Notes: generated by a model not told the origin, from the letters alone. A DNA stretch of 64,000 nucleotides from Lingula anatina (GCF_001039355.2 NW_019775786.1:1-64000); one strand, 5' to 3'. Shown: positions 12,076 through 24,785, numbered from the stretch's first letter. Numbers and translations are program-made.

Positions 12076-13646
12076 ACTTAACTTTGATTGTACCATTTTA
12101 AGTTATATATATTTTTTGCGTATTTTGAAAATTCTTGTTGATTGCATTTTTATAGCTTGTCAAGCATAAGACTGGTGGCTGTGTCCCTTATTTTGTGTAT
12201 GTGGGGGTCTATACGAATGCGCTTGCTCCAGCTGGTGGTACAATATTCGGAGGCGGTATCGCCTCTCTGATCCTCTAGTTTTGACTCGATTTCTAAAGAC
12301 TACATAATTATCCTACACAAAAAGTTTTACCCTGTATAATTTTAAACGCCAAATCCTGCTAATTCGCGCACATTTCTAGTCTTGTATGATATTACGCAGT
12401 CTTATCTCAGATGATCCCTATTAAAAATGCAGTGTGTTCAGCCAGAAGCAAAATGTTTCAAATTCCATCAGCCTCTCAAAGTTGTTTCATCGTTGCTGTT
12501 GTTAGATCACTGAGGCAATGTAACCTGATGTTTTTTCATTGAAATTGGCATGATGGGTTTAACATTGATTTTTTCAAATACGTTTAGAAAGGGTAAAAGC
12601 AAAAAAGCTTCATAATCATGTAATGGAATTAGAACTCATGCAGAAGAATGCAATTTATTTTAGAGGGAAAAATAGAAATGTAAAGTAATGCCGGATATTG
12701 GTTCAATTGGCATAAGGTATAGAGATCCAGTGAGAATAAATCCTTCCCATTCTAAAAATGTCTCGTGTTAAGGACTGGGAGAAATTAGACTTATTTCATA
12801 TTCAGATGACAGATTTTTCTTTTACTGGTTGATCACAAGAACAACTATTTTGCCTGTTTGTTCAGAGATTTTATCATTAATTCTAGCCTAAGAATTATAA
12901 TAAGGTTAAGGAGATAGACAAATTTCATTAAGTACATTTCCTACTGGGTCTAAACTGGATGTTAAAAAAAAAGACTTGTTTTTTCAAAGGTGCCTTTTAG
13001 CCTTAATGTTGAATTCAACTGTGTTCTGTGGTTATATTAAAACTTAAATTAATTGAATATAAATTCCTTTTGTTTTTTTTTCCCTCTACATTCAACAAGT
13101 ACCAGAAATAAGGTGTTCAAAGTTTGGACAAAGAGAGAAAAAAAAGAGGAAGCTTGTAAGGATGAATTATTGGAACATTACTAGTAGATAGTGAATGTAA
13201 ATTACCTGAAGCAGTGAGTTAATACCTTTTTACATCACCCTATGGTGTAACATTTTTATGATGTACTATCTTTAGTAAAGGTTTCCTCTATCCATTAAGG
13301 ATTTTGGCAAAGACACTGTATCTCCAATTTAAGGTCCCATTTCCCAGTAAATGAAAGCTTCTGGCAAAGTCTCATTGGAAAGATGCCTTGCTGAGAGAAA
13401 TAAGAGTACTATAGTGATGCCTTATGGGATATCCTTAAAAGTTGTGTGCTTTGTAATAGTCCATAATGCTGAATAAGGTTATTATGCATGTGGCAGACAT
13501 TTGCTATTCATGGTGGATGTTAAAATATTTTTCTTAGAATTAGTTATAAATTCAATGAATTAAATTATATTATATTCAATAAATTAATTGAGGAGGCCCT
13601 TTATGGACTTAACCCATTTGTCTGCTGAACTAGGAACATGCAGAAG

Positions 13647-13820
13647 CTGGGGTAGCGCTAACACTCGCCAATTTAGCCAAATGCTAAAACTGACTTAAAT
13701 TGGCTAAAGAAAAAGGGCTTGATTTGTCATGTTTTAGCCAAATTATAACCATTTTGATAACAAATTGACAAAAAATATGGTGATTTGGCTAAGCGAAAAA
13801 AATTGCTAGCGCTACCCCAG
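13647..13820. mobile_element. Unclassified MITE, complete, AGAAG target duplication
   Basis: Perfect 14-bp inverted ends CTGGGGTAGCGCTA / TAGCGCTACCCCAG, flanked by AGAAG on both sides (13642-13646 and 13821-13825). 174 bp, non-coding. A five-base target would suit some hAT-like groups, but the ends are not diagnostic. Confidence 0.75.
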
Positions 13821-14353
13821 AGAAGATACTGTAATCAAGAAAATGAGATGAGTAGTTTATGTCATAGTACACACAGGAAGATAAATGTAAGACATAAACT
13901 TGTTAACTGAGTTTGCATCCTTTTTACACAAATGAAGACAATATTGAAATAGAATCTCCAACTCAGTATATTGATTTTCATTCAACCATTGTCAGCAGCT
14001 CGTTTCATTCAGTTTTTGAAGTTTTTTTTTTCCTCGGTATGAGAATCCTATCACTCATCGAAAATTATCTCATCAAAGAAGCACTAAGAAGATGGTGCTT
14101 TGATTGCCTCAGTAGCTATTAACATCATCAAAAATTTTCAAAAAAAAAATTAAAGAAAAACTTCTGCAAACAAAGACAAAGTGGAAGAATATATACAGAC
14201 AATTGACTTGACTTTGCATCTGTACTTTTTTAATCAATTGCGTCTGACAAAGTGGTTATTCTTGACTTAAGAGATTTAATTAATAACAAGTGTCATACTA
14301 GTACATCACCATTAGATTTTAAGTAGTTATACATTGACAGTGCACATGGATGG

Positions 14354-14455
14354 GGATTTCAGACAGAAGGTCTGTGTTTCATTCATAGCAGTATGCAAGC
14401 TAAAACGTTGAGTGGGTGGATGTTATACTACTTTATTGTAATTAAGAGACGAAGT
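14354..14455. repeat. Dispersed repeat, copy 2
   Basis: Matches 10328-10432 (GATTTCAGACAGAAGGTC, TTCATTCATAGCAGTATGC, GTGGATGTTATACTACTTTA). It directly precedes an M1-type element. Confidence 0.6.
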
Positions 14456-14460
14456 TTTCT

Positions 14461-14670
14461 AGATCCTAGATACCTAGATCAATCAAGAGGGATCGGTCCA
14501 TCTCCGTGGGGATTCTCGCTAAATTGCACTCTGTTTAAGGGGCTTAGATGTCTGGCACCCCTACTGAAGCTGCTAAACGATATTTATTACCTCCTAACAG
14601 CTTCAGTAGGCATGCCAGACAAGGGAGATGGGCTGATCCTGATAGATTGATCTAGGTATGGAAATGGGAT
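14461..14670. mobile_element. Foldback MITE, divergent M1-type copy d
   Basis: AGATCCTAGATACCTAGATC at the left, with GTGGGGATTCTCGCTAAATT, GCTGTTAGGAGGTAATA-like arms, and GATTGATCTAGGTATGG AAATGGGAT at the right. The interior resembles M1 but differs enough to be a subfamily. Confidence 0.6.
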
Positions 14671-15349
14671 TTAAGAAAAGGGATAGTATTGTAACCCGAA
14701 AGAAGTTGAAAGGCCCTGGTGGAGTTAAATGCAGAAAGGATGTTGGGTCGTGATGCAGATAGATACTTGACATCTGTACTGCACTTCGTCTTCAGATGCA
14801 AAATCAACATTCACCCGACCGGTCCTATCAGGGTCCATCATAGATGGATGGTTGATTGAAGGGCAGTACTATTCAAAGTGAAAGTTTTGATTCAACCGGT
14901 TAAAATATACTAAGATAATGAAAAATAAATACTAAAACTGGATCTAACATTGAAATGGAGATCGTGATGTTTTGACTCTTACCACGTGACACTTGCGACA
15001 ACACAAAATTACTAGTACTGCACTCGAAGTAGGCCATGTGATAAAGTCGCAACGTCATGATCTCTGTGTCCATATAAGATCCAGAATAAAAATCAAATTT
15101 TTCATTAAGCAGTACGCTTTGTTACTTAATCTTAATCAAGAAGAATTTCTAAAGACCAACAAAAAGATTTTCCAATAATATGCTGTCTGTTAGTATGTTT
15201 TCGAGATAAGTTGAAAGTAGTATTTCTATCACTTCCCACAGGGAGTCTCTAAGTGTTTCCATGAACGTGTCTCTTTCATGTCTAAGGGCATCAGTAACTA
15301 TTTGAAACAAGGCATTTTGAAACCTTAGATGTTTACCCATAATGAAATA

Positions 15350-15472
15350 GCTTTGTTTCCTTGAGAAAAAAAGGATACTTCTGCTTTTAACATATTGGAT
15401 CACATTGGCAGTTTCTTAGCTTTGTTTCCATCAGAAAAAAAATACCTCTGCTTTTAACTTATTGGATTACAT
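15350..15472. repeat. Short tandem duplication next to a foldback element
   Basis: GCTTTGTTTCC...AAAA...CTCTGCTTTTAACxTATTGGATxACATTGGCAG occurs twice in tandem (about 69 bp each). The second unit is interrupted after ACAT by the element at 15473-15699 and continues at 15700. Confidence 0.7.
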
Positions 15473-15699
15473 CGAGAGCATTCACATCAAGAAGAGCCGA
15501 GGTCGAGAAAGGCCGAGACCTAAATATGGTGGACCTACATGAAAGGAAGGCCACGTATTCCTTTAATGGTCTCTCAATGACTTTCAATGACATTCATTGA
15601 GAGACTATTAAAGGATTACGCGGCCTTCCTTTCATGTAGGTCTGCCCTATTTAGGTCTCGGCCTTGCTAGACCTCGGCTCTTCTCGATGTGAATGCTCT
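15473..15699. mobile_element. Foldback MITE with long arms and an internal empty-site comparison
   Basis: The arms of nearly 100 bp run from AGAGCATTCACATC through GCCGAGGTCGAGA, AAATATGG-GGACC and CATGAAAGGAAGGCC to CATTGAGAGACTATTAAAGG and back. The neighbouring uninterrupted tandem unit at 15350 shows the pre-insertion site, implying a CAT repeat at the target; edges are certain to about 2 bp. Confidence 0.7.
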
Positions 15700-16334
15700 C
15701 ATTGGCAGCTTCTAATGCTATTCTTCATTGCTCAATTGTGTGACAGGCAAATCTTTTCATTCATCATTGAGAGATTTGGACAGATTACATATAAAAAGTA
15801 TACAGCACTGCTCACCAACGTATGGAACCACTCAGCCAAATTGATTTCTTCACATAATGTAGTAATTTACAAGTTCTTTTTGTCAATACCCACCGAACAT
15901 GCCTTATAAACAAATGAGGTGTTTATTAACACTACCCGCATATCTCTTAGCGCTAATTCACGCATATATTAACCCCCAAAAAAACTCTGAATTTACCAAC
16001 ACACCATACAATTATTTAGCACCAACAAAGCGATACCTAACACTAACATTCATCCACTCTGGTAGTGCTGGTTAATTTGTGGGTTATGTGTTTAATATGG
16101 GTGTTATTGCTAAAAGATCTGTGGATAGTGTTAGTAAACACCTAATCCATTTATAAGGCCTGATAATGTAGCAATTTAGAAGTTCTTTAGTCAATAGCCT
16201 CATAAATAAACATACTTCACCAGTCCTTCTCCTTGAATAAGTGCCAATACAAGCAAACAAAATGCTGGCTTGTGAATTGGAAACTAATGACTAAAAGAAC
16301 TTCTACACTGACGAAACTCAGGAATTCTTGACTT

Positions 16335-16490
16335 AGTGGCCACTCAGAATAGATGATCCGAGTACTAACTGATTGGCCGACTAAAGATGGCTGCTCCCCA
16401 CTTCAGAAGCAATGTCGCTAATTCCATGATGGTCTCCCTCAGTTAGTGCGCATTAGCTAAGTCGACATAGCTCATTGTGAATGGTCCCTG
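16335..16490. mobile_element. Possible decayed Harbinger-like MITE
   Basis: It starts CACTCAGAATAGATGATCC, close to the CATTCAGAGCAGATGATCC end at 34739, and has ACTAAAGATGGCTG inside and CATTGTGAATGG at the right. The arms are poorly matched. Confidence 0.35.
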
Positions 16491-16528
16491 TGTTTTAGGT
16501 CCTCTTTGATCAGGTGGCTTGCATCTAG

Positions 16529-16753
16529 GACCCCATTTCTATAGATTTTAGATCGATCTATCCCTGTGGGGAGTCTCACTAGATTACTGTCAGCTTAGCC
16601 GGCTTAAGCGTCTGTCTCGCCTACTAAAAGCTGTAAAGGGGTAATTAACTATGGTGCGCGCTCGGCTGACTGCAATTTAGCGTGAACCCCCAGGGAGTTA
16701 GGTCGATCTTAATCTTAATCCCTGGATCGATCTTAATCTCTGGGAATACACCC
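16529..16753 (+). mobile_element. Foldback MITE family M1, copy e
   Basis: ACCCCATTTCTATAGATTTT at the left, GTGGGGAGTCTCACTAGATT, TAAAGGGGTAATTAAC, AACCCCCAGGGAGTTAGG and CTCTGGGAATACACCC at the right. It closely matches copy f. CTAGG occurs on both sides, but other copies do not show a consistent target repeat. Confidence 0.75.
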
Positions 16754-16794
16754 TAGGTTTGTGTGTTAGATTGCAACTCCTAGACTTAAACACA

Positions 16795-16827
<33 letters not shown>

Positions 16828-17129
16828 TCTGGCAAATTGCTACTGAAATTACAAAGCTGATGAAACTTAGCCACATTCACATTGTGCGTCAAAGAATGGG
16901 TTTTCAAACCTTGACATTTATTATTATGGCAACTCATATTTCGAACAGGCATGTGAAGTAATACTTATAAGTATTGTATTCAACCCAAAATGATAGTAAG
17001 AGGATGCTACTGGCCACAACACAAAACTGGCACGAGTATCAATATCATAGGCGATGCATGACAGCTTGTTCATTTTTTGCATTTCCTTACATGCCGTATT
17101 GTTGCATCTGAACTTGATATGAGTTTAAA

Positions 17130-19111
17130 GGGAAAACAACACCTCTTCTTGTTGATGGGAGAAGTGCCATTAACACATAAATGCTGGTGATTATATGGGT
17201 ACTTTTGAAACAAGAGGAGGCGTGTCTGTCTGTTAATCAGATTGCATTTAGCAAGAGAATAGATAAATACAAATATTTAATTTAAAAATTGTCTAATATT
17301 TACATTTTTAGTTTGCGAAAGTATTCAGATTATTGTAATTTTTTCCACTGTTGGATTGTGTTATTCTAAACCATGTTCATTGATTGAATTCTATATATCG
17401 TAAGCTGTAGGCATTAGGTTGAACCTGTCTCTTCTTCTTTCCAGTTTCCCCAGTCATTGGCAGGAAATCAAAGTGAGGAAGCTTGACGTGAAAAAATTTC
17501 ACTGAAAACTGGAACAGACTGGAACTGCATGTTAAAGAATTTTGATTTGATCTAGTAAGTGTGTTGGTTAATTTTCTTTGAATAAGTATTGCCTGCTTGA
17601 TTGATTGATTGATTTAATCATTTATTCATTCACTTCAATCTTTTTTCACTTACTGTATTTATTTATGTATGCTCAGAATGATATCACTGTATTTATGTTC
17701 GTCTTTTTTTAATTAAATTGTGAATAATTAGTGTAGACCTCTAGCAGTTCAAAGGGGGTCTCTTTCTGAAAAAGAAAAATGATAGTTGCTGTCTTCCTTT
17801 TTTGTTGTTGTTGATCTCTCTCTCTCTCTCTCTCTGAACTTTACTACCATCTACATCTGAACTCTTATGTTCTTAGTTTAGTTTAATTGCATTTTACATA
17901 TATATCATGTTCAGCCATCAAAAAATGAATTGCTCCATATGACATGATATGACTATATAATTTTGCTGGTTGACTGTAAATGAAAAAAGAAAGACCATTT
18001 GTGTTCATGCCTTAAATTTGAACAGATGATTATTCAAGGTGCATGACATTGGCAAAATAAGAGAAATATCCTGCAGGCAATCAAATCAAACTTTTATGAA
18101 GTAATATTATTTCATTCATCAAATTGTCCCATAATGACAAAAATCGTGTAGCGATTTGATCGCCGAGGGGAGATCTAGGCCGCCTATGCTTTTGAATTTG
18201 TAGTTAGGCAATAGAGGTAGTCAACATGCAATATATCATTCCATTGGCCTAGTAAATAACTGCACTGTCATACATGCGAGTTCATATGAATCTTGGATGA
18301 TTACTTAAAGCTGATACGAATTATACTAAAAGCTGTGTGCACTGAAGTAACATCAAAAGTATCAGAAATATGACAGGTTTCAAGGAGTGAGGTAAGTTTT
18401 TATTTTAAGTGTATTAGTGAGTTAAGTAAAATCACTGGTTATGTTGGTTTTGGCCCTGATATTAACTTGAATGTATATAGACAGTGCCTTGATTTATGAG
18501 TTAGCACTTAAAATTTCAGCTTAGGCTAGGCAAAATTGAAAAGTTGGTTAACAAGCGTGACTACGCATGATTTTGAGGGAATCCTCTTTTTCTGCATCTT
18601 TTTTTTTATTTAATAGAAAAAATCCATTAGACAATGGTTCCCCATTCCATTTTAACCATGCAAAAATTTATGGCTGATGTAGAATTAACATATTTTTTAA
18701 TATTAAATAGGTCAATTAAAAATATGTTTCATGCAGAAAATGTATGGCTGATGTAGAATTAATATGAAAGTACGCTAAACATTGAGTTAACATCCTTTTT
18801 CACTCAGTAACTTATGGCTGATGTGACATAAATATTAAATTTTGTACTAGTAATTCCTTGACTTTAACATTTTGACCGTGCAGATGTATTTGGATTATGC
18901 AGCGTGAACATCAAAGCAGGGAAACCGTTTGTTAAAAGTACTACCTATAGTAGTATGATGATAAATGGCAAGGCAACGTGTTGTTCATTTTTTTTTCCTT
19001 TATTTTTTTGTGAAATGACATTTATCATAACTCTTTCTCTGTTATGCGCATAGAGATCTGTAACGGCTGCAGCTTATAGGTTGCTTATACTCTTATAGGC
19101 ATATAAGTCCA
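17130..19111. other. Non-coding stretch with possible untranslated exon
   Basis: A segment at 17443-17549 is bounded by a pyrimidine-rich acceptor (TTTCCAG) and a GTAAGTG donor. Another strong GTAAGT donor context lies at 18388. Both are motif matches only. The tandem repeat at 18660 is listed separately. Confidence 0.25.
18660..18850. repeat. Three-unit diverged tandem repeat (about 78 bp)
   Basis: TTATGGCTGATGTAGAATTAA occurs near 18669 and 18746, and TTATGGCTGATGTGACATAA near 18820, each followed by AT-rich sequence and preceded by a CATGCA or ACTCAGTA variant. No known family recognised. Confidence 0.55.
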
Positions 19112-19320
19112 CATTCAGATTCACACTTAGCACAAGCTAGATCAGTCCAACTCTGGCACATTCTCGCTAATCAGCTAAATTATCTGACATGCCTTCTCCA
19201 GTAGCTAGGGGGTAATTAACTATGCTGTGCTGATAAAGCTGAGTCCACTGATTACATTTTAGCAAGAATTTCCAACAGAGTTAGACCGATCTAGCTAGTA
19301 CTATGTGTGAATCTGAATAC
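19112..19320. mobile_element. Foldback MITE, M1-related (copy g)
   Basis: Ends CATTCAGATTCACACTTAGC and ATGTGTGAATCTGAATAC. The inside has CTAGATCAGTCCAACTC opposite GAGTTAGACCGATCTAG and a GGGGGTAATTAACTATG centre shared with M1 copies, so M1-like arms appear with different termini. Confidence 0.65.
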
Positions 19321-19685
19321 GCCCTCACTGTATATATGGCAAAGGTATAGACTAATGTTTCAACACGTCCATGAAAAATTTGATTTTTGTACTAGGAAAA
19401 ATTGGATAGTTTGTTGAATTTGTAGATTTTGTATATTGAAGATAGAACACAGCATTGATAAGTGAGAGAAGTGAGGAGCATGAAGTTAGTGGAATATTAA
19501 AGTATATTTCAAAAGTACACAAGACACTGACAGGGTAGTGATAAAAGTACAGATTCTGATGCTATTTACATGTGAAATGTTGCATTTAGAACGAATGTCT
19601 GCACTAAGTGTACTTCTCCAGTTGTTTACATCTTTCCTAATAATACTAATTGTTTGCTTATAAGGGAGCATTCGGATAAACCCAT

Positions 19686-22600
19686 AGTACTAGCTTGATC
19701 GATCTAACATGAAAATGTAAAATGAAAAGGCATTAGTTGAAAACTGGAAATGGGTATCTTGAAAACATGCTGTTTTTTGTCAGTAAAAAACCAATGGAAG
19801 TGAATGTAATGGATAAAGGGCCCAAAAAGCCATGTAGAGTAGTTAGTGTTTTATGCAGTGAAGATACATATGTACCAATGGATGTGAGAAGTTACTGTTT
19901 TAGTGGCAATAAAACAGGATTTTTTTTTAGCTTGAACAATGAACACAACTCAGTATACGTGGCTTTTTCCTTCCTCATTTTTATTCCTGAGACTAGAGAG
20001 ACTTAAAATTGCACCCTGTTACCATACCTGAGAGAAAGATGGCATTTCAAATGATAGAAGGAGCTTGAGACTGCATGAACACAAAATACATGCATTTCTA
20101 ATATTTTGCACCCAAAAGGTGTCATATTAATTTCACTTTCTCTCTTTCTTACTCCTCATTTGCTCTGACCAGTGATATTTCCTAATATACTATATTTCTT
20201 GCATCACGTTCCGCTAAAACTCATCAATAATACTCTCTTTGTCGGTGAACGAGGATGACACGTAAATGAAAAGTTGGTGTGTGAGGTGTTCCTCTGAGAC
20301 CAAAGCCAGTGAGCAATTTAATTGACTATAATGATCCGTGTCTACGTTATGAGTGCATGTAACTGTTTGTGTCATGTACTGTACTAAATTATTGTTTCAT
20401 TGATGTTTCAGTAATAAATCCCCCCTAATCCAGTCATGAGCATTGTTTAACTGCAGTAATTGCTTGTTGTATTTGAACAAAATGAATCATTAAGTAAACT
20501 TTCTCCTAAGTGTGCATCTGTTGTGATGGTAAGACTGAAAATTGTTGATTCTTTTTTTCTGAAAAGAAAATTATATTTGGTCCGAAATTTCATCTTCCTA
20601 ACTAGAAATACTAAATCATAAAATAGTAAAAAGTTGTAATTAGTGTTGCATTTGAAGAAAAATAGAAAATGTCCATGCTGTCTGCTTTTACATCAAGCTC
20701 TTTAACAAGGTTAATTAAATTAAGCACTCACAAAAGCCTGTTTCTCATCATGAAACCTGTTCACTTTGTCAGTTCTTGGAAATAATCCTTTTCAGGTGAA
20801 AGCACTGAAAATTAATTGTGTTTGGTATCGGGTCTAGAAGATGATATCCCTTAGGTAGCAGCCAGACTTGAGATTTTATATGTGGTTGCCATGGATATCG
20901 ACACATTTACGAGACATTGTCCCTCTTAGGAAAAGGAAATCTTTATGTGAATTGGACTGAGTCGCTCTGAACAGAAATTATTGGATGGCCTCATGAAGGT
21001 CACATCCTGAACTCCACAGAGCACTTGACATTTTATTTATTATTCCTGTTGCTTGTAACCCATTGTTCCCATGGACAAGCTTTTTTTTTTCATGCTTTTT
21101 GTTTTGTTGAAGGAAGCAGAATTTAGTCTCTGGTACTATGGCGATTATTCACCCTTTTTAAAACAACTGCAAAAAAAAAGTATGTTTAGATATAGTATTG
21201 TTGTCTAACACCAGCAGTTTGGCGTATGTGGGTCATCAATTGTCTAGTGCTTTACATAATAGACCTCGAGTCACTGACTTTAGCGCAATATGTGTGATGT
21301 ACACAAATATGAATTACACACGCATGGATGTATTATATAGGATAGGCACCTTGCCATAGAGTGCTGTATTCAATTGGTTAATAGCTATCAAGAACAGAGG
21401 ACCCAGGTGCGATGCATCTCGCAATCATGCATGACAAACGTAGGTGCAAGATGTCTATCACCCCATTTCCATAGATTTTTAGATCGATCTATCCCTGTGG
21501 GGAGTCTCACTAGATTACTGTCAGATTGGCCGGCTTAAGCGTCTGTCCCGCCTACTAAAAGCTGTAAGGGGGTAATTAACTATGGTGCCCGCTTGGCTGA
21601 CTGCAATTTAACGTGAACCCCCAGGGAGTTAGGTCGATCTAAATCTTAATCTTTAGATCGATCTAAATCTCTGGGAAAGCACCCTATGCTTTTTGTTCTG
21701 ACTAGCTATTCATTGTGGTATAGATAGAGTTTAAACTTACCCAGATTTATGATTATAAGATATCATACAGACATGTCTTTTTCTTCTTTTTTATCTTAAG
21801 ATTTATGTCTGAAAGCCAACTTTATTTTGGGTGTTACCTAAAAATGGCCTAAAAATCCTACTCTCACACCTCCAAGAAAGGATGCAAAGCCACGTCTGCC
21901 TCCTTTTTATTTTGCAACCCAAAATCATGTCAGACTGTATTGATCATGAGTTAAAACGCACAAGGCAAAATTGCGGTATATGAGAGCACATATTTGTACA
22001 TTTGTGCTATATATTGTTAGGGTAAGTCTGGGTGACAATCAATTTTCTGAAACATGGTTTGGTAGTATCCTATCCAAATTAATTTTTTTCTCGAGAAAAG
22101 AGTAATTTTTGCCTAATAATGAATCATTAATGAATCATTGTATAAGCTTCCCTTACATTTTGATACAATGTTTTTTTTTTCACTTTTCTAATCAAACAAG
22201 TGGATTCCCTATAATGCATAAAAACCACATGACTAGTTTGTCATGCAACTCGAATAAATTCAGCATGCCAGGGGATAAAGCAAATTAATCACGCGATCAA
22301 CCATAAGAGAGCTTTAAAGGTGCACTTTCTTCAAATTTCTGGATGCAAATTTGACCTACTTATCTATTCCTCCAGTTTATAAAAATTTTCTAGATGAAGT
22401 AACTGTAGTAATGTATGGCCAATTTTATTGCTGCACCTGCAATAGCACAATAATTCAAACGAGTTGCTGAAAACGATCTAGGACTATACAATGCAAAGAA
22501 AGAAAGCAGAAAATATCTGTTCAAATATCATTTTTTGGGGAAATATGGAATGACGCTAATCGTTAATTCTTCAAATGCATCTTGGAGTCACATTTTTCTA

Positions 22601-24453
22601 ACATATTGTTAAGTAAGCCCATTGTTCCACCATGTTACTCTCTATCAAACATATGGTGCTGGTACATGCAATAACCTTTTCAGCCCATTATTAATTTATG
22701 CTGACGTTCAAAAATATATTGAGCAAATGCTGTTTTAACCTTAAAATAATGATATGGATTTTCTGTGATAAATGCAATTAAAAATGATAATATATACATT
22801 TTTGAACATTAGAATTTAGTAATCTATTTAATCAAAATAAATTCAGAAACAGTACGGGTTATTCTAATAGCTGTACACCATTCATTACTTGACTGTGCTG
22901 TGCCCCCTGCATGCATGATGTAATGCAATCAATTTGCTGTGTATTTTGCATACTTCACATTCAGTGTATTACTTTTTTTTTAATTTGGTCACAGTGGAGT
23001 AGATTCCATTGATTTTCATCCAAGTCATTTAGGGATAAATTGAAAATCATTACTGCTCATACACCTAATCAAATACTCCTCATTTTCTTTGGCAAATTTA
23101 AAAGAATTGGTACAGTGTATAATTATGCAATGGAAAAGATGAAAGAAGAAAATGCAAGATGTTGATCTAAATGTGTTCTCTGTTCAAAATAACATATCTG
23201 ACATTTATGTAACCTTTGTAGCTGACAGGATAAAATATCTCAGGCAAAAAGATGCCTTCGGTTACTATAATTTCTTTTGACATGTAAATACACTGAATAT
23301 ATGAGATAATAATGACGGCACGTCTGTTTAGGCTTTTGGACACACTTAACAGACTTAGTAGTGAATTTTTCAATTGGCATACTGATATTAATTCATTCCA
23401 TCTAGCATTTTTCTCAGTGGGAATGGAAATTTGATGGACTTGGTAATATGACAGGATATGTGATCCGTGTGCCGTCTGTCAAGGTTACACACACTGGGGA
23501 GCGTAACATACCGTATTTTGTTACCGACTTCCTAGTGTATGGTGAAAAAAAAAACCAGTCTCGGGCAAATTTATGGTTACATGTAACTAAACTGGGAGTT
23601 GTGGTGAGCTTTATGTGCGGGATCCTAAGCGTGATCTCAGCGAGGTTACGGATGCATGTGCCAAGTGCAGATGCTTTCATATTCAGGTCATTCACACGGC
23701 GTAGCATAATGTTGTACATGTGTTGAAAGCCAGGTAGGTGAACTGTTTTATTGAGTATACAGCGCAGAAAATATGCAACACACCAAGAACACAGACTTCG
23801 TGCATCACATGTCACAGTTTATACAGTGAAACTTGAATGGGACAGGGCATGATGTATATGTGAAATTGGAATAACTTGTGGTACATATACCATGCAATCA
23901 GTTAATTGATATACATTTGCTTAGAAGACGTGGAAGGCCTAATTATGTGTAATGTGGATGTGTTCAATTATTGAATGAGGTAAGGCTGATTGATGGTACA
24001 TACACATCAGTGTTCTCACTTTAACTTAAAAATACACATATAGACAACTATGTAGACTTGTACATACATTAGTACATGCATTAGTATGCACCTGTCTCAC
24101 TCGTTACAGTTGAGGTAAACTTCCTTACACACACTCTCTCTCTCTTTCTCTATCTCTGTCACTCTTAAACACACACATGCACACACACACGTCTTACTTG
24201 TAATTGATCGTGAGATAATGTTCATGCACATATTAACATATGCATGTGGCATGTGCTTAAGCCTGCACCCAAGGTACACCGTATACCACAAATCAAGACC
24301 AATTTTGAATTGAGTAAGCTTTATTCCTGAGGTCAGTCACACCACTTAATGGTAGCCACTTAATTGTGATGTTTGCGGTTGAACGGGTTGAAGTCCCTGA
24401 CCTAGTCTTTGCATGTTAGAGTCATTGTATAAGGTGAGCTAGGCTATCCTTAA
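19686..24453. other. Non-coding stretch with unsupported open frames
   Basis: The longest frames are 19737-20006 (+, 89 codons), 23448-23726 (+, 92 codons) and the overlapping 23414-23815 (-, 133 codons). None has a recognised domain, start context or splice support. One M1 MITE lies at 21459. The rest is unremarkable AT-rich sequence. Confidence 0.4.
21459..21685 (+). mobile_element. Foldback MITE family M1, copy f
   Basis: CACCCCATTTCCATAGATTT at the left and CTCTGGGAAAGCACCC at the right, with the full M1 interior (CCGGCTTAAGCGTCTGTCCC, AAGGGGGTAATTAACTATGG). The best-preserved copy in the window. Confidence 0.78.
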
Positions 24454-24785
24454 AGGGATAACGACTGTTCATTTTGGGCAATAAAGGGATTTTCCTGTGG
24501 AAAATAACCTTTTTTCCATAGTAACCAATTGTTAATGAATCAATAAAGATATTTGAAGGTAGTCAATGCTTTTTTTTTTGGGGGGGGGGGGGGGGTCATA
24601 ATCTCTTAAGAGATTTTTTATGGAGATTATATCATTTATGAAGGTCTACGTGGTCTGATGGCAAGCACAGGTTTCAGAGTAATTGCAATAACTGCTGTTT
24701 TGGTGGTTAAATGGACTTTATTATTTTTCTACAAGTTGTTTTCAATGTATTTATTGTGAAATATGAATTGACATTTGTCACTGAT
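24454..24785. mobile_element. piggyBac-like MITE, right end lost
   Basis: It begins TTAA-AGGGATAACGACTGTTCATTTTGG (TTAA at 24450) and contains the AATCTCTTAAGAGATTTT centre and the GTGGTCTGATGGCAAGC segment. The right terminus has decayed. Confidence 0.65.

Larger units (their letters stand above)
11150..12242. mobile_element. Possible 1.1-kb element with 14-bp terminal repeats and GC-rich head
   Basis: ATTGTACCACCAGC at the left is matched by GCTGGTGGTACAAT at the right. Just inside the left end is a near-perfect hairpin (TGTACCACCAGCG / CGCTGGCGGTACA) followed by a GC-rich stretch (11195-11260) unlike the surrounding DNA. The interior has a 141-bp tandem repeat interrupted by Ns, with TGACCTTTGACCT motifs. 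No transposase was seen. Confidence 0.5.
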
